Shown in pieces: positions 35,701 through 43,772 of a stretch of 64,000 nucleotides of DNA (positions are counted from its first letter, which is position 1; every line of letters starts with the position of its first letter). The DNA comes from an uncultured Lutibacter sp. (lineage in GTDB: Bacteria; Bacteroidota; Bacteroidia; Flavobacteriales; Flavobacteriaceae): positions 124,001 through 188,000 of the forward strand of contig NZ_CANLRG010000002.1 in assembly GCF_947493565.1 (NCBI RefSeq), written 5' to 3'. The position numbers were made by a program, and so were the translations under genes. The notes beneath the pieces were generated by a model that was not told the origin of the DNA, did not search any database, and saw nothing but the letters and a program-made list of their open reading frames with translations.

Positions 35701-37487
35701 TTTATACTTTTTGATTGTTTTTGATTTAAACTAGAAACATCATCTCTACCAATACCTGCAATATCATAATTAAATCCAGTATTAACAGATTGATCCCAAA
35801 TTACTGTACCATTAGAATCGACATAATCTTGACTTACACCATTATCACCTAAAGTAATTCCATATTTAATAGCTAAATAGGATTGTATTCGGTTGCGTTC
35901 TTGAATCAAATTAGTATCATTTTTACGAACTGAGTATGTTATAATTTCAGCTATTCTACCATTTAAACTAGCTGTACTTCCCTCACTTCTTCCAATCCAA
36001 TATTTTCCATTTGAAATATTTCCAAAACTTACAATATCAGAAGTCGTGTTTGCAATATTTTCAGCATTGTAAAACAATTCCTGATTATTTGTTGAAGTAT
36101 TGTTTCTTGTATTAATTATTCCTGCGTTAGTATAGTTGGCCGTTCCTGTTTGCGCTACTCCAAAACCATCGTTAAATCCACTTGAAATTCCATATGCATA
36201 TGATATTACTTCATTATTAAATCTTTGCGAGTATGCACCAAAACCTATCCCTGAAGCATCATTTTCCGTATTTCCAGTATCAGAATCTGAACAAAAGATA
36301 TCCATGACTCCAAAAGTTGAATTAACCATAGCATCGGGTATAACCACAACAAATATTTCATTGGAGTAGTATCCTAAAGCTCCTTCTAAATATTGCTGAG
36401 GAAGTTTTGTGTAATCAAAACTATTAGATGAAGAAGTTGAATTATTATCAAAGTCAATTACAGGGTTAAAATTTACATTATAGGTTGCATCATCTCTAAA
36501 AGTTGGTTCTTGGCCTGGTGTGTTAACTGTAGCATCTGATCCTCTTGCATTATCTCCCCAAAGTGTCACTCCATTACTAGAGTTAGTACTTACATTTTCA
36601 TTAGCTTTTAACCATAATTTTAAATCTGTTACCACTCCTCCAGGGCCTATAGTTAGAGGTGCAACACTAGTTCCTCTAACAGTAAAAGTATAAGGGTTTT
36701 CATCGGCATCATCATTTGAAATTGAAACCTCTGCCGAAAAGGTTCCCAAGGAAGTAGGGGAAAATGTTATAGTAAATGTAGTAAATTTTGCTTCATTAAT
36801 CTTTTTTGTAGAAGCTAAACTAGAGCTAGAAAAATATCCACTTGTATTAGCTATTAATACTGGATTGGATACATTTAATTTTGAGTTATTTGTTCCAATA
36901 TTATAAATTCTAAAAGTGACCGTTACTGAAGTTCCAACATCTATACTACCAAAATCAGTATTATTGGTTAACAGCGGTGAATTTGTAGAGTTATCTTCAA
37001 TTTGGTTATCAAAATTATCTGTTACATCAATTTCAGGTTCTTTATTTGAAGACATTCCTTGAATATCAAATGAATAGCTTGAATACTTCCCATTATTATA
37101 AGTTATAGTAATGGTTGCTTTTTTAATACCAGAAGAACTCGGTGTAAATTTTATTTTAATGTTTTGCTTACCTCCTGATTTAATATTTCCAGAGGCATTT
37201 TGAATTATAGAAAAATCTGATGAGCCAGTTATAGTTACATTTATCTTTTTAAGGTTTTTATTCCCTTTTTTAGAAGCAATATTTTTAAGTTCAAAGCTAT
37301 AAATTTTACTTCCATTAACTTCTCCAAAATCTGTATAATTAGTAAGTTTTGGATTTATACTTCCTCTATTGATAATTTGTCCATTACCTTTTACCTGAAG
37401 AATACCTTGTGAAAAACCATAAAAACTGAAAAGAAATATAATATTAAAAAAAAATATTTTTTTAAAATCTGGGGTATTAAAACACAT
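32745..37487 (-). CDS. Very large T9SS-secreted protein with choice-of-anchor D and LamG-like domains
   Basis: This 1580-residue protein has a signal peptide (1-27, ending YGFSQ) and two choice-of-anchor D immunoglobulin-like repeats (about 45-145 and 165-275, both with TNYTDFG/TNNTDFG-like openings). A lectin-like segment begins VTDLKLWLKANENVS (about 285-740), and a LamG/jellyroll domain (about 745-905) has GNFTVSAWIKSNG and FKGSIDEVRIWSESLT. The long remainder ends in a type A T9SS sorting domain (about 1510-1580) with VSLYNYLGQIVNTW and SGAYIVKVYTSNG. It is exported and cleaved at the surface; adhesion or polysaccharide binding is likely. Single-gene transcript with its own -7 box. Confidence 0.88.
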   Translation of the reverse strand: MCFNTPDFKKIFFFNIIFLFSFYGFSQGILQVKGNGQIINRGSINPKLTNYTDFGEVNGSKIYSFELKNIASKKGNKNLKKINVTITGSSDFSIIQNASGNIKSGGKQNIKIKFTPSSSGIKKATITITYNNGKYSSYSFDIQGMSSNKEPEIDVTDNFDNQIEDNSTNSPLLTNNTDFGSIDVGTSVTVTFRIYNIGTNNSKLNVSNPVLIANTSGYFSSSSLASTKKINEAKFTTFTITFSPTSLGTFSAEVSISNDDADENPYTFTVRGTSVAPLTIGPGGVVTDLKLWLKANENVSTNSSNGVTLWGDNARGSDATVNTPGQEPTFRDDATYNVNFNPVIDFDNNSTSSSNSFDYTKLPQQYLEGALGYYSNEIFVVVIPDAMVNSTFGVMDIFCSDSDTGNTENDASGIGFGAYSQRFNNEVISYAYGISSGFNDGFGVAQTGTANYTNAGIINTRNNTSTNNQELFYNAENIANTTSDIVSFGNISNGKYWIGRSEGSTASLNGRIAEIITYSVRKNDTNLIQERNRIQSYLAIKYGITLGDNGVSQDYVDSNGTVIWDQSVNTGFNYDIAGIGRDDVSSLNQKQSKSINNNGIVAIGLGEVATTNNLNLGSFNTDRDYLVWGNNNGGFTTASQSSRTINLSGTATTFIPIARKWKITESQNDVPEVKVSIPSSILTNNVSLNSNEKYVLIVSDNNTFNANDIVDVIPLELKGLNFETWYDFDSTKYFTFGKATKVEQKSQIDFSTHEFLLGDESLELGGNFTVSAWIKSNGAAGSFISKGANGYNFKVNANNFIEIDWNGSTQITSINAIDNLWHYIVLTFNGGIANLYIDGILDKSVSGLPNPLVTNNKYSIGALYTDKNNIDSFKGSIDEVRIWSESLTVEEIRYIMNQEIEEFSSKVNGKVFPQSISKNDIKSKSWASLQAYFNMNSFYGTVVEDVSNNDNFIRIKYLSKNKHVVKNQSAPLPYVSVNANASTPLNWDDTSSWENGSNLMIPNVIGLDGETKIDWNIVETRDHINSGNRSIKLLGLINSEDELSINTANKLEISHYLLINGVIDLDGESQLIQTTNSDFDLINSTGYLERDQQGVGNKFRYNDWSSPVISNVPPKKYAVASVLKDGTDEMNPIDIDFVGGYNGDNTTTPIQIANYWIYAYKNKTHDSYSSWEQIGSSGQLKAGEGFLMKGTANPGVLTEQNYVFVGKPNNGDISLHVSGTNDYLIGNPYPSAIDAYKFIDDNTASLGNNGTLYFWEHYGGDSHNLKDYQAGFATLTKLGGVKATAHPINNQSVPNGSKEPQQFIAVGQGFFVQGDSDGGNIVFKNSQRAFVTEENPKNSIFMKGGISSKVNKEENLDKRLKIRLGFEATKIQHRQLLLTIDENTTNEVDWGYDAPIYEEFNDDMYWLINNKKFVIQGINTISAETEIPLGIKSNGGMVKIGVDALENTPDDFKVYIKDLNSGETFNITQNNFEIELAEGVYKDRFVVAFQPRLKTIQEISVNEGVLVFMNNSTSELQINKILDTEIQRVSLYNYLGQIVNTWNKNFNGRNNSFPVNVSSGAYIVKVYTSNGNIVKKIVIQ

Positions 37488-37510
37488 AAAAACTATAATA
37501 TTGAGCCTAA

Positions 37511-37518
37511 CAAAAATA
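37511..37518 (-). promoter_or_regulatory. -7 box TATTTTTG of the T9SS cargo gene
   Basis: This exact minus-strand TAnnTTTG match lies 23 bases before the ATG at 37487, within the 239-base gap after the TonB-dependent receptor. Nothing else convincing is seen in that gap. Confidence 0.5.
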
Positions 37519-37726
37519 AGTGATAGAAATAGCTTTTACGTAGCTGATAATTTGAAATAAACAAACTACAAGGTATTTACAATAAAAAGTATTTTGTAAT
37601 AAATAAATTGCAGCAATAAAATATTTAAAAACCCTTAAATTTAAAGATATTTAAGATTATTTAGTATTAAATATACTAATTTATGCGTATTCACTAACTA
37701 ATTAACAAGTAAAAACAAAATTTTAA

Positions 37727-40180
37727 TTAAATATTAATTAAAGCAGAAATTGATAAATTACGTCCTGGAGCACTAATAGAAGAAGCAAATTCTTTATAAT
37801 GAACATCAAAAATATTATCAATATTTAGAAATAAAGTAATACTATTATTCGCTTTAAAATTTGATTTAAAATTAAACGTATTCCAACTTGGATTTCCATA
37901 ATAAACATCCTCCTCTTCATTATAAGGTGTTTGTTCTACATTGTCTATACCCTCAATTAAATTATAATCATTAATTTTTTTCTTTGAATTAAATTTCCAG
38001 TTTAAACTTGCCTGAAATCGTTCTTTTTCATACCCTATTTCTATCATCCCAAATAAAGGTGGAATTGATGATAAAGGTTCTTTAGTATCATAAGCTTCTC
38101 CCTTTGTATACGTTAATGAACCTTTTGTTTTCCAAAATTCATTTAAACCTCCTTTAAAACTAAAAGTACTTCCAACAATATATGCATTGTCTTTGTTTAC
38201 GTTTGCAATGATTATTCCTTCTTCTCCATCATACATAATAGTTCCTAAATTGTTTACTTCAAAATAATCTCGAGTTATGTAATTATTTAATAGCGTGTAA
38301 TAAATATTTAAACCAGCTTCAAATCTTTTATTATTAAAATATTTTAATACACTACTTTCAAAATTATAGGCATATTCTGGCTTTAAATTTATATTTGGAA
38401 CTGTTACTTTTCCTGATTTTTCTCTAATTTTTCCAACATCATCAATATTCGGTGATCTAAATCCAGATGAAATTACACTATTTAATTGCCAATTTGCATT
38501 AGGTTTAAAAATATAACCCAAAGTTGCAGTTACTGCAGAATTATTTGAAGATATGTCAAAATCTGGCAACGTAATAAACGTATCATCTATCCATTTTGCC
38601 TTTAAATGGGTATTTACCAATCTTAACCCCGTATTTAAAGTTGCTTTTTTACTAATATTTTGACGGTAATTTGCATAAGCTGCAATACTTGTGTAAGAGC
38701 TTCCTCCATCTGGATAACGAGATTGAACTACAAAATCATCTGTAAAACCTACTATTGTATTGTTATAAACATCAAGTGTTTTTCCATAAGATTTTGAATT
38801 AACATCATTATATGAACCTTCAAATCCATATGATAAAATTCTATCATCTCCTTTGGTCAACGGCACAAAAAAATCACCATTCAAACTAAAAACATCTACA
38901 TCTTCATTTCTATAAGAGCGTTCTAAACTTGAAAATTTTCGTTGCACTCTAGACTCTTTAATGTTTTGGAATGCAGCTGTTAAAGTTCCTTTTTCAAGCC
39001 AACTTTTATTCGGACTTATTTTTAATTGCGTAGCAGCTAGTAACCTTTTTTGAGGACCATAGTACCACTCCGAAAATTTCAGTTCACCATCAGAATATTC
39101 CGTAAGCCTATCAAACCTATCAATATTAGAAGATTCTGAATATTGAAGATTAATTGTTAAATCTGTTTTATTAGAAAGTGGAATTGCTATTTTTTGTAAA
39201 ATATCGGTTTGATTATAGCCTGTATTTTTTTGAACATTATGATCTCTGTTTACTATAGGGTTTAAATTATAGTACTTATTTGTGTTATTCGAATATTCAT
39301 AAACCTTTCCCCAATCATCAAAACCATGGGTTCTGTTTTTCCCCATTTTTAAATCGCCAAATTTACTATAGGTTATGCTAGTATAAGAAGCCCATTTTTT
39401 ATTACTAAACTCCATATTTCCTTCGGTAGTAAATTCATTATTAACGGTACTGAAACGAGAATAAATAGAAGAATTAATTTCTTTATCAGTACTTACTTTT
39501 GGTGTTTTAGTATAGTAATGAATTACTCCTCCTAAAGCATCTGACCCATAAACAACAGATGATGGTCCAAATATAACTTCTGTTCTATCAATAATATTAG
39601 GCGACACTGTAATAGAGTTTTGTAAATGTCCCATTCTGTAAATAGCATTGTTCATTCTTACTCCATCAATTACCAATAAAACTCTATTAGCTTCCATACC
39701 TCTTAACACGGGACTTCCACCTCCAAATTGTGATTTTTGAACCTTAATCCCTGGTAAATTAGCTAATAAATCTGCAGAAGTTTGAGGCGCCATTTTTTTG
39801 ATGTCTTCTTTTGATGTAATTTCTATTTGTTCGGCTATTCTACTTCTTTTTTCTTCTCCTCTAGAGGCTGACAAAACAATTTCATCTAATTGTTCAGATT
39901 TTTTACTTAAATACACTACAAACTCTAAAACACCCAATTCTTTTTTCAATATCTCATATTCTATATACGACAAATGATTAAAAAACAACACATCAAAGTT
40001 TCCAAATACAGATAAATCTGCAATTCCATTTTTATTAGTATATACTACCGTATCATTAATATCATTATAAATAGTTACATTTTCTATTGGAAAATTGGAA
40101 CCTCTTTCTAATACTTTTACTTGTTGTGCTTCTATTTTTGTTACTATAAAAATGAAAAAAATAATTTTTAAATATTTCAT
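37727..40180 (-). CDS. TonB-dependent outer membrane receptor
   Basis: This 817-residue protein has a signal peptide (ending KIEAQ), a carboxypeptidase-regulatory-like domain (about 20-95) and a plug domain (about 105-230) with LANLPGIKVQKSQFGGGSPV, LRGMEANRVLLVIDGVRMNN and VVYGSDALGGVI. A 22-stranded barrel ends in NLSISALINI. The barrel contains GFRSPNIDDVG and the VPNINLKPEYAYNFE block found in iron/heme-type receptors. The substrate is not determined; iron complexes, heme or cobalamin are the plausible options. It starts two bases after recO, an odd operon partner, and no transport genes are adjacent. Confidence 0.9.
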   Translation of the reverse strand: MKYLKIIFFIFIVTKIEAQQVKVLERGSNFPIENVTIYNDINDTVVYTNKNGIADLSVFGNFDVLFFNHLSYIEYEILKKELGVLEFVVYLSKKSEQLDEIVLSASRGEEKRSRIAEQIEITSKEDIKKMAPQTSADLLANLPGIKVQKSQFGGGSPVLRGMEANRVLLVIDGVRMNNAIYRMGHLQNSITVSPNIIDRTEVIFGPSSVVYGSDALGGVIHYYTKTPKVSTDKEINSSIYSRFSTVNNEFTTEGNMEFSNKKWASYTSITYSKFGDLKMGKNRTHGFDDWGKVYEYSNNTNKYYNLNPIVNRDHNVQKNTGYNQTDILQKIAIPLSNKTDLTINLQYSESSNIDRFDRLTEYSDGELKFSEWYYGPQKRLLAATQLKISPNKSWLEKGTLTAAFQNIKESRVQRKFSSLERSYRNEDVDVFSLNGDFFVPLTKGDDRILSYGFEGSYNDVNSKSYGKTLDVYNNTIVGFTDDFVVQSRYPDGGSSYTSIAAYANYRQNISKKATLNTGLRLVNTHLKAKWIDDTFITLPDFDISSNNSAVTATLGYIFKPNANWQLNSVISSGFRSPNIDDVGKIREKSGKVTVPNINLKPEYAYNFESSVLKYFNNKRFEAGLNIYYTLLNNYITRDYFEVNNLGTIMYDGEEGIIIANVNKDNAYIVGSTFSFKGGLNEFWKTKGSLTYTKGEAYDTKEPLSSIPPLFGMIEIGYEKERFQASLNWKFNSKKKINDYNLIEGIDNVEQTPYNEEEDVYYGNPSWNTFNFKSNFKANNSITLFLNIDNIFDVHYKEFASSISAPGRNLSISALINI

Positions 40181-40182
40181 AA

Positions 40183-40899
40183 TTAACTAAATACCGATTT
40201 TAAAACATTTATAGATTTTGGTTTCTTAAAACCACTAATATGTAATTCAAAATATTGAATTAAAATGGAGAGTACCTCTTGTCTGTTAGAAGCGCTAAAA
40301 TCCACTTGGTGTAACACATCAAAATTTATGCCTAACAGCTTTTTAAATTGAAGTAATTTTGAGCCCGTTACCGTATGCTGTTTTGAATAGCTAGTAAAGT
40401 TTCCTTCTAACAAATTAAAATAACTGCTATTAGCATTTTCAAGCTCTGGATAAAAACCTAAAAACTTAGTTAAGTTTAGCAAAAAAAGTAAATGAAAATT
40501 TGAAATATTTGCATGTGTATCAAGCCATAAAAATGAAGTCTCTAAATAAGTATACAACGTACTATTTTTATCTTCCTCTTTTATTGAACTAAACAATATT
40601 TCAGCTAAAAAAAGTGATATTGTTTGTTTTTTTATAGAAGTATGTATTGATTCATAAAAATGTGAAACTTCTACATCTCTTAAAGAATTTAATACCCCTC
40701 TATTATTATGATTTGCTGTTAAATTTAACTGAGTTAAAGGTTGAAAATAGGCTGGCTTAATTTTGGCCTTTTTAGACTTTAATACACCTTTTAACATATA
40801 TGATTTTAAACCATAATCCTCTGTATAACAAGTTGTAATTAAACTGGTATCTCCATACTTTATAGTATTAATTACAATTGCTTTTGTACTTTGAATCAT
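40183..40899 (-). CDS. recO: DNA repair protein RecO
   Basis: This 238-residue protein has the RecO N-terminal OB fold (AIVINTIKYGDTSLITTCYT..YGLKSYMLKGVL) and helical C-terminal domain (FLAEILFSSIKEE, FLLNLTKFLGFYP). It has a single cysteine, so the C4 zinc finger of many RecO proteins is absent, as is usual in this group. It loads RecA at single-strand gaps. It has its own -7 box at 40972-40979 and the TonB receptor gene follows after two bases. Confidence 0.93.
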   Translation of the reverse strand: MIQSTKAIVINTIKYGDTSLITTCYTEDYGLKSYMLKGVLKSKKAKIKPAYFQPLTQLNLTANHNNRGVLNSLRDVEVSHFYESIHTSIKKQTISLFLAEILFSSIKEEDKNSTLYTYLETSFLWLDTHANISNFHLLFLLNLTKFLGFYPELENANSSYFNLLEGNFTSYSKQHTVTGSKLLQFKKLLGINFDVLHQVDFSASNRQEVLSILIQYFELHISGFKKPKSINVLKSVFS

Positions 40900-40971
40900 T
40901 ATGTTAAATTGGAATGATAATTTTGTAATTGTAAACTTATCGTGTATTACTCAGTATTAAATTAAGACATT

Positions 40972-40979
40972 CAAATATA
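40972..40979 (-). promoter_or_regulatory. -7 box TATATTTG of recO
   Basis: This exact minus-strand TAnnTTTG match lies downstream of the terminator at 41017-41062 and gives a leader of about 65-70 bases before recO. It separates recO transcription from the upstream small transcription unit. Confidence 0.5.
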
Positions 40980-41016
40980 TTTAAAAAATAATGAACCTGA
41001 ATGTGAAGTTAGTTTC

Positions 41017-41062
41017 AAAAAAAAACCTTGAACATTATAAATTTTAATTACAATGTTCAAGG
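41017..41062 (-). terminator. Strong terminator of the candidate small RNA
   Basis: CCTTGAACATT (41026-41036) and AATGTTCAAGG (41052-41062) form an 11-base-pair perfect stem with a 15-base loop. On the minus strand the stem is followed by nine U (41017-41025). The plus strand has no T run after it, so it is a minus-strand terminator. Confidence 0.8.
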
Positions 41063-41136
41063 AATAAATAAATCAACCCCAAAGACTTATTTAATGTTTT
41101 TAATGTATAGTGCCAAAACCCCTCTTGACATTAATA
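41017..41136 (-). ncRNA. Candidate independent small RNA upstream of recO
   Basis: The 355-base gap between recO and the 78-residue gene holds a compact minus-strand unit: an exact -7 box (41142-41149), about 75 bases without a reading frame, then an 11-base-pair stem and nine U. The predicted RNA is about 120 bases. Its 5' part carries UUAAUGU, which can pair with either of two downstream ACAUUAA copies, and two G-rich motifs (GAGGGGUUUUGG and CUUUGGGGUUG). AAUGUCAAG near the 5' end can also compete for one terminator arm, so an attenuator is an alternative. A flavobacterial 6S-type or Flavo-1 RNA is possible; I cannot confirm either from memory. The rest of the gap shows nothing I can assign. 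Confidence 0.42.
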
Positions 41137-41141
41137 CAAAA

Positions 41142-41149
41142 CAAATATA
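41142..41149 (-). promoter_or_regulatory. -7 box TATATTTG of the candidate small RNA
   Basis: This exact minus-strand TAnnTTTG match has a TTTC (one base off TTTG) about 21 bases upstream. There is no coding gene start in the next 240 bases downstream, so it appears to serve the small RNA. Confidence 0.45.
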
Positions 41150-41254
41150 CATCTGATTATACTTACTTTGAAATGAAATATGCCTTTGTGCTTAAAAAAT
41201 ATATAAATGGTTAGTTTTTAGCAATAAACGGTATTTTTAGAATTTTCTATTTTA

Positions 41255-41491
41255 TTAAAAATTGACTACTTCAACAGTTTCAAAACCCCAAGATATTCCT
41301 TTTTTCTTGTAAATCACCTTTTTAACTGTATGTTCATTGTTAAGTTGTACCAACCTTTCGTAAGTAGTTTCTTTAATATTCTGACAAACACTACCCGTAC
41401 CTATAAATTTTATAGTACTTTTATTATTTTTAGTTTTAAAATCTTCAATGATTTTATCGTCTGAAGGAATTGAAAATTTAAGTATTGACAT
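41255..41491 (-). CDS. Small uncharacterised protein, 78 residues
   Basis: This small gene starts with ATG at 41491 and encodes MSILKFSIPSDDKIIEDFKT followed by a Lys-rich, probably mixed alpha/beta chain ending WGFETVEVVNF. There is no signal peptide, membrane segment or cysteine pair. I do not recognise the family. An exact -7 box lies 23 bases upstream and base composition is like the neighbours, which supports a real gene. The stop is followed by 100 bases without features before the small RNA promoter. Confidence 0.6.
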   Translation of the reverse strand: MSILKFSIPSDDKIIEDFKTKNNKSTIKFIGTGSVCQNIKETTYERLVQLNNEHTVKKVIYKKKGISWGFETVEVVNF

Positions 41492-41514
41492 TAAAGATTA
41501 ATATAAATTAATTA

Positions 41515-41522
41515 CAAATTTA
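41515..41522 (-). promoter_or_regulatory. -7 box TAAATTTG of the 78-residue gene
   Basis: This exact minus-strand TAnnTTTG match lies 23 bases before the ATG at 41491. A second match, TATTTTTG, lies a few bases further upstream. Confidence 0.48.
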
Positions 41523-41614
41523 GTTATCCAAAAATATATATTTTATTAAAATTTGCTAAAACCTATTATGAATCAATAAATGGTATTTTAAATTTTATAA
41601 ATGGTTTGTTTTTC

Positions 41615-42943
41615 TTAATTATTTATTGGAAAACTTACTAAAACTTGAGTCCCCGTTTTTTCTTCGGAAGAAATGTCTTTGGTTTCAATTTTTACATCTT
41701 TATTTTTATATAGAATTCTAATTCTATTTTCTGTTGCTTCAGTTCCAAAAAATTTGCGTTTTTTGGACATATGCTCTAATTCTTTTGCCTTATTAATACC
41801 AATTCCATTATCTTGAATAATACAAAGAACATTATCATTTGCTCTTTTTATAATAAGTTTAATCTCTTTGCTACCTTCTTTTTTCATAATTCCATGCCAA
41901 ATAGAGTTTTCAATAAAAGGCTGTAAAAATAGAGGTGGTACTTTGATGCCATCTAAATTTAAATTTTCATCTACTTCAACAATGTAATCGAACCCCCCAG
42001 AAACTCTCATTTGCTCAAGTTTAACATATAGAGAAAGTATTCCTAATTCTTCAGATAATGTTGATGTAGGACTTGATGAACTGTTTAAAATAACTCTAAT
42101 TAAACGTGAAAATTTTGTAATATAATCAGATGCTTTTTCTACTTCATTCTTTAACACAAAATTGTTAATGGAGTTTAATGAATTGAATAAAAAATGTGGG
42201 TTCATTTGACTTTGAAGAGCTGTCATTTTCAACTCTTCCATTTCTTTCAGTTTAACGGCAAGTCTCACTTCAGCATTTTTACTTTTTTGTTCAATTCTCT
42301 TTATTATAAAACCTATTATAACTGAAAATATAATGCTTTGTAAAATGGCTCCTAAATAGGTGAAAAACATCGCTTGAAGCCCTCTAGATTCAAAAAATTC
42401 AGTTCCTAAAAATATTTCTAAAAAACTTATATTAGCTAATGCAACATAAATAAATGATCCAACCACAAAATAAATAGAAAATTTGTCTTTTATTTTAGTT
42501 ACTATAATATAATATGTTAGTAAGGTAAAAAGTGTTAAAAAAGGAACTACTATTGTAAACGCCTTAACTTGAAATTCATAACCAAAAAGTGCTTGAATTA
42601 CAATAAAAATACCTGCTAATATTAACAGTATTTTGGTTCCAAGTTCAAAATACTTGTCCCACTTTATTAAATGAGTTCTTGTATCTAATAAGTCTCTAGC
42701 AAAAGCAATGTAAGCTGCATATGCCAAAAATTGGATAGAAAAGTTAATGTAATTGTAAAATGCCTGAAACTCTCCATTTAATACATGTTGTAAAAAATAA
42801 ATTGTAAGTGCTAGTAGATATAAACTATAGTATAAATATAGTTTACTTTTATTTTGAAAGAAAATTAAAAAATGATAAATGAACAGCACGAAAAGCCCTC
42901 CTCTTATCCACGAAAAAATTTCAGAACCGTAATCTAAAAACAT
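41615..42943 (-). CDS. LytS/YehU-type membrane histidine kinase
   Basis: This 442-residue protein has about seven hydrophobic segments in the first 215 residues (7TM sensor-like) and a short coiled linker. The His_kinase domain has its phosphoacceptor in LQSQMNPHFLFNSLNSINNF (about residue 250), and a HATPase_c region has FIENSIWHGIM and IIQDNGIGINKAKEL. It partners the LytTR regulator, whose stop lies three bases upstream of this start. The signal is unknown; kinases of this type often control envelope genes. Confidence 0.9.
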   Translation of the reverse strand: MFLDYGSEIFSWIRGGLFVLFIYHFLIFFQNKSKLYLYYSLYLLALTIYFLQHVLNGEFQAFYNYINFSIQFLAYAAYIAFARDLLDTRTHLIKWDKYFELGTKILLILAGIFIVIQALFGYEFQVKAFTIVVPFLTLFTLLTYYIIVTKIKDKFSIYFVVGSFIYVALANISFLEIFLGTEFFESRGLQAMFFTYLGAILQSIIFSVIIGFIIKRIEQKSKNAEVRLAVKLKEMEELKMTALQSQMNPHFLFNSLNSINNFVLKNEVEKASDYITKFSRLIRVILNSSSSPTSTLSEELGILSLYVKLEQMRVSGGFDYIVEVDENLNLDGIKVPPLFLQPFIENSIWHGIMKKEGSKEIKLIIKRANDNVLCIIQDNGIGINKAKELEHMSKKRKFFGTEATENRIRILYKNKDVKIETKDISSEEKTGTQVLVSFPINN

Positions 42944-42946
42944 TTT

Positions 42947-43684
42947 TTAATCTAAATATAATCTTTTAAATAATTCAGCTTTTCTATTTCTGCTTATACT
43001 AGCTGTTAAACCATTAGTCATAATAAGTTCTCCACCTAAACCTTTTAAATATTCTTTTACATGATTTAAATTTACTAAATAAGAATTATGTACTCTGAAA
43101 AACTCAGGAAATAAGAATTTCTTTTCAACTTCTTTAAGTGTTTTGGAAACCAAAATTTGTTGTTCAGATTTTAAAAAAATTGTTGTATAACTTTTATCAG
43201 ATTTTAACATAACTACATCATCCTTTTCTAATAAATATACCTTTCCATCAGCTGAAATATTTATTTTATCATTATTGTCATTCAAATTATTTAATAATAA
43301 TTGAAGTTTGTTTTCTAATAAATCGCCTTTTTTAGATTTTTGAATTTTATCCATTGCTTCTAATAGCTCATCTTTATCAACAGGTTTAAGAAGATAGTCT
43401 ATCGCTGATACTTTAATTGCTTTAAGTGCAAATTCATCATGCGCTGTTGTAAAAATTAGATTAAAATCTCTATTATCAAGCTTTTCTATCATTGTAAAAC
43501 CATCCATTTCTGGCATTTGAATATCCAAAAAAACAACATCTGGTTTTTCTTCATTAATAATATCAATGGCTTTTATTGGGGAGTTACAAGTGCTAACTTC
43601 CACATTTTCAATATAATTTTTCAATTTCCATTCTAATGCTTCTAAAGCATCATTTTCATCATCAACTAATAAAATTTGTAACAT
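42947..43684 (-). CDS. LytTR-family response regulator
   Basis: This 245-residue protein has a receiver domain (1-120; acidic pocket LLVDDEND, phosphoacceptor in VVFLDIQMPEMDG, Lys in IDYLLKPVDK) and a C-terminal LytTR DNA-binding domain (about 140-245; FFRVHNSYLVNLNHVKEYL is diagnostic). The frame is open to a TTG at 43756, but the ATG at 43684 begins the receiver directly and is preferred; the extra 24 residues match nothing in the family. It is the first gene of the regulator-kinase operon. Confidence 0.92.
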   Translation of the reverse strand: MLQILLVDDENDALEALEWKLKNYIENVEVSTCNSPIKAIDIINEEKPDVVFLDIQMPEMDGFTMIEKLDNRDFNLIFTTAHDEFALKAIKVSAIDYLLKPVDKDELLEAMDKIQKSKKGDLLENKLQLLLNNLNDNNDKINISADGKVYLLEKDDVVMLKSDKSYTTIFLKSEQQILVSKTLKEVEKKFLFPEFFRVHNSYLVNLNHVKEYLKGLGGELIMTNGLTASISRNRKAELFKRLYLD

Positions 43685-43772
43685 AATCTGAGGGTCGATG
43701 TTAATTATTCCTTTTTCAATTAATTTGCAAGATACAACATTTGAATATATGTTCAAAAAGTTAATTTTTTAT

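Noticed and set aside
37488-37726. Possible regulatory hairpin in the gap between the TonB receptor and the T9SS gene (TTACAA...TTGTAA near 37579-37601)
   Set aside because: The paired arms are only about six AT-rich bases and have no T run; expected by chance at this composition.
41026-41062. Hairpin as terminator of the 78-residue gene
   Set aside because: It lies about 190 bases past that stop, with an intervening promoter box; assignment to the small RNA is more economical, though read-through cannot be excluded.
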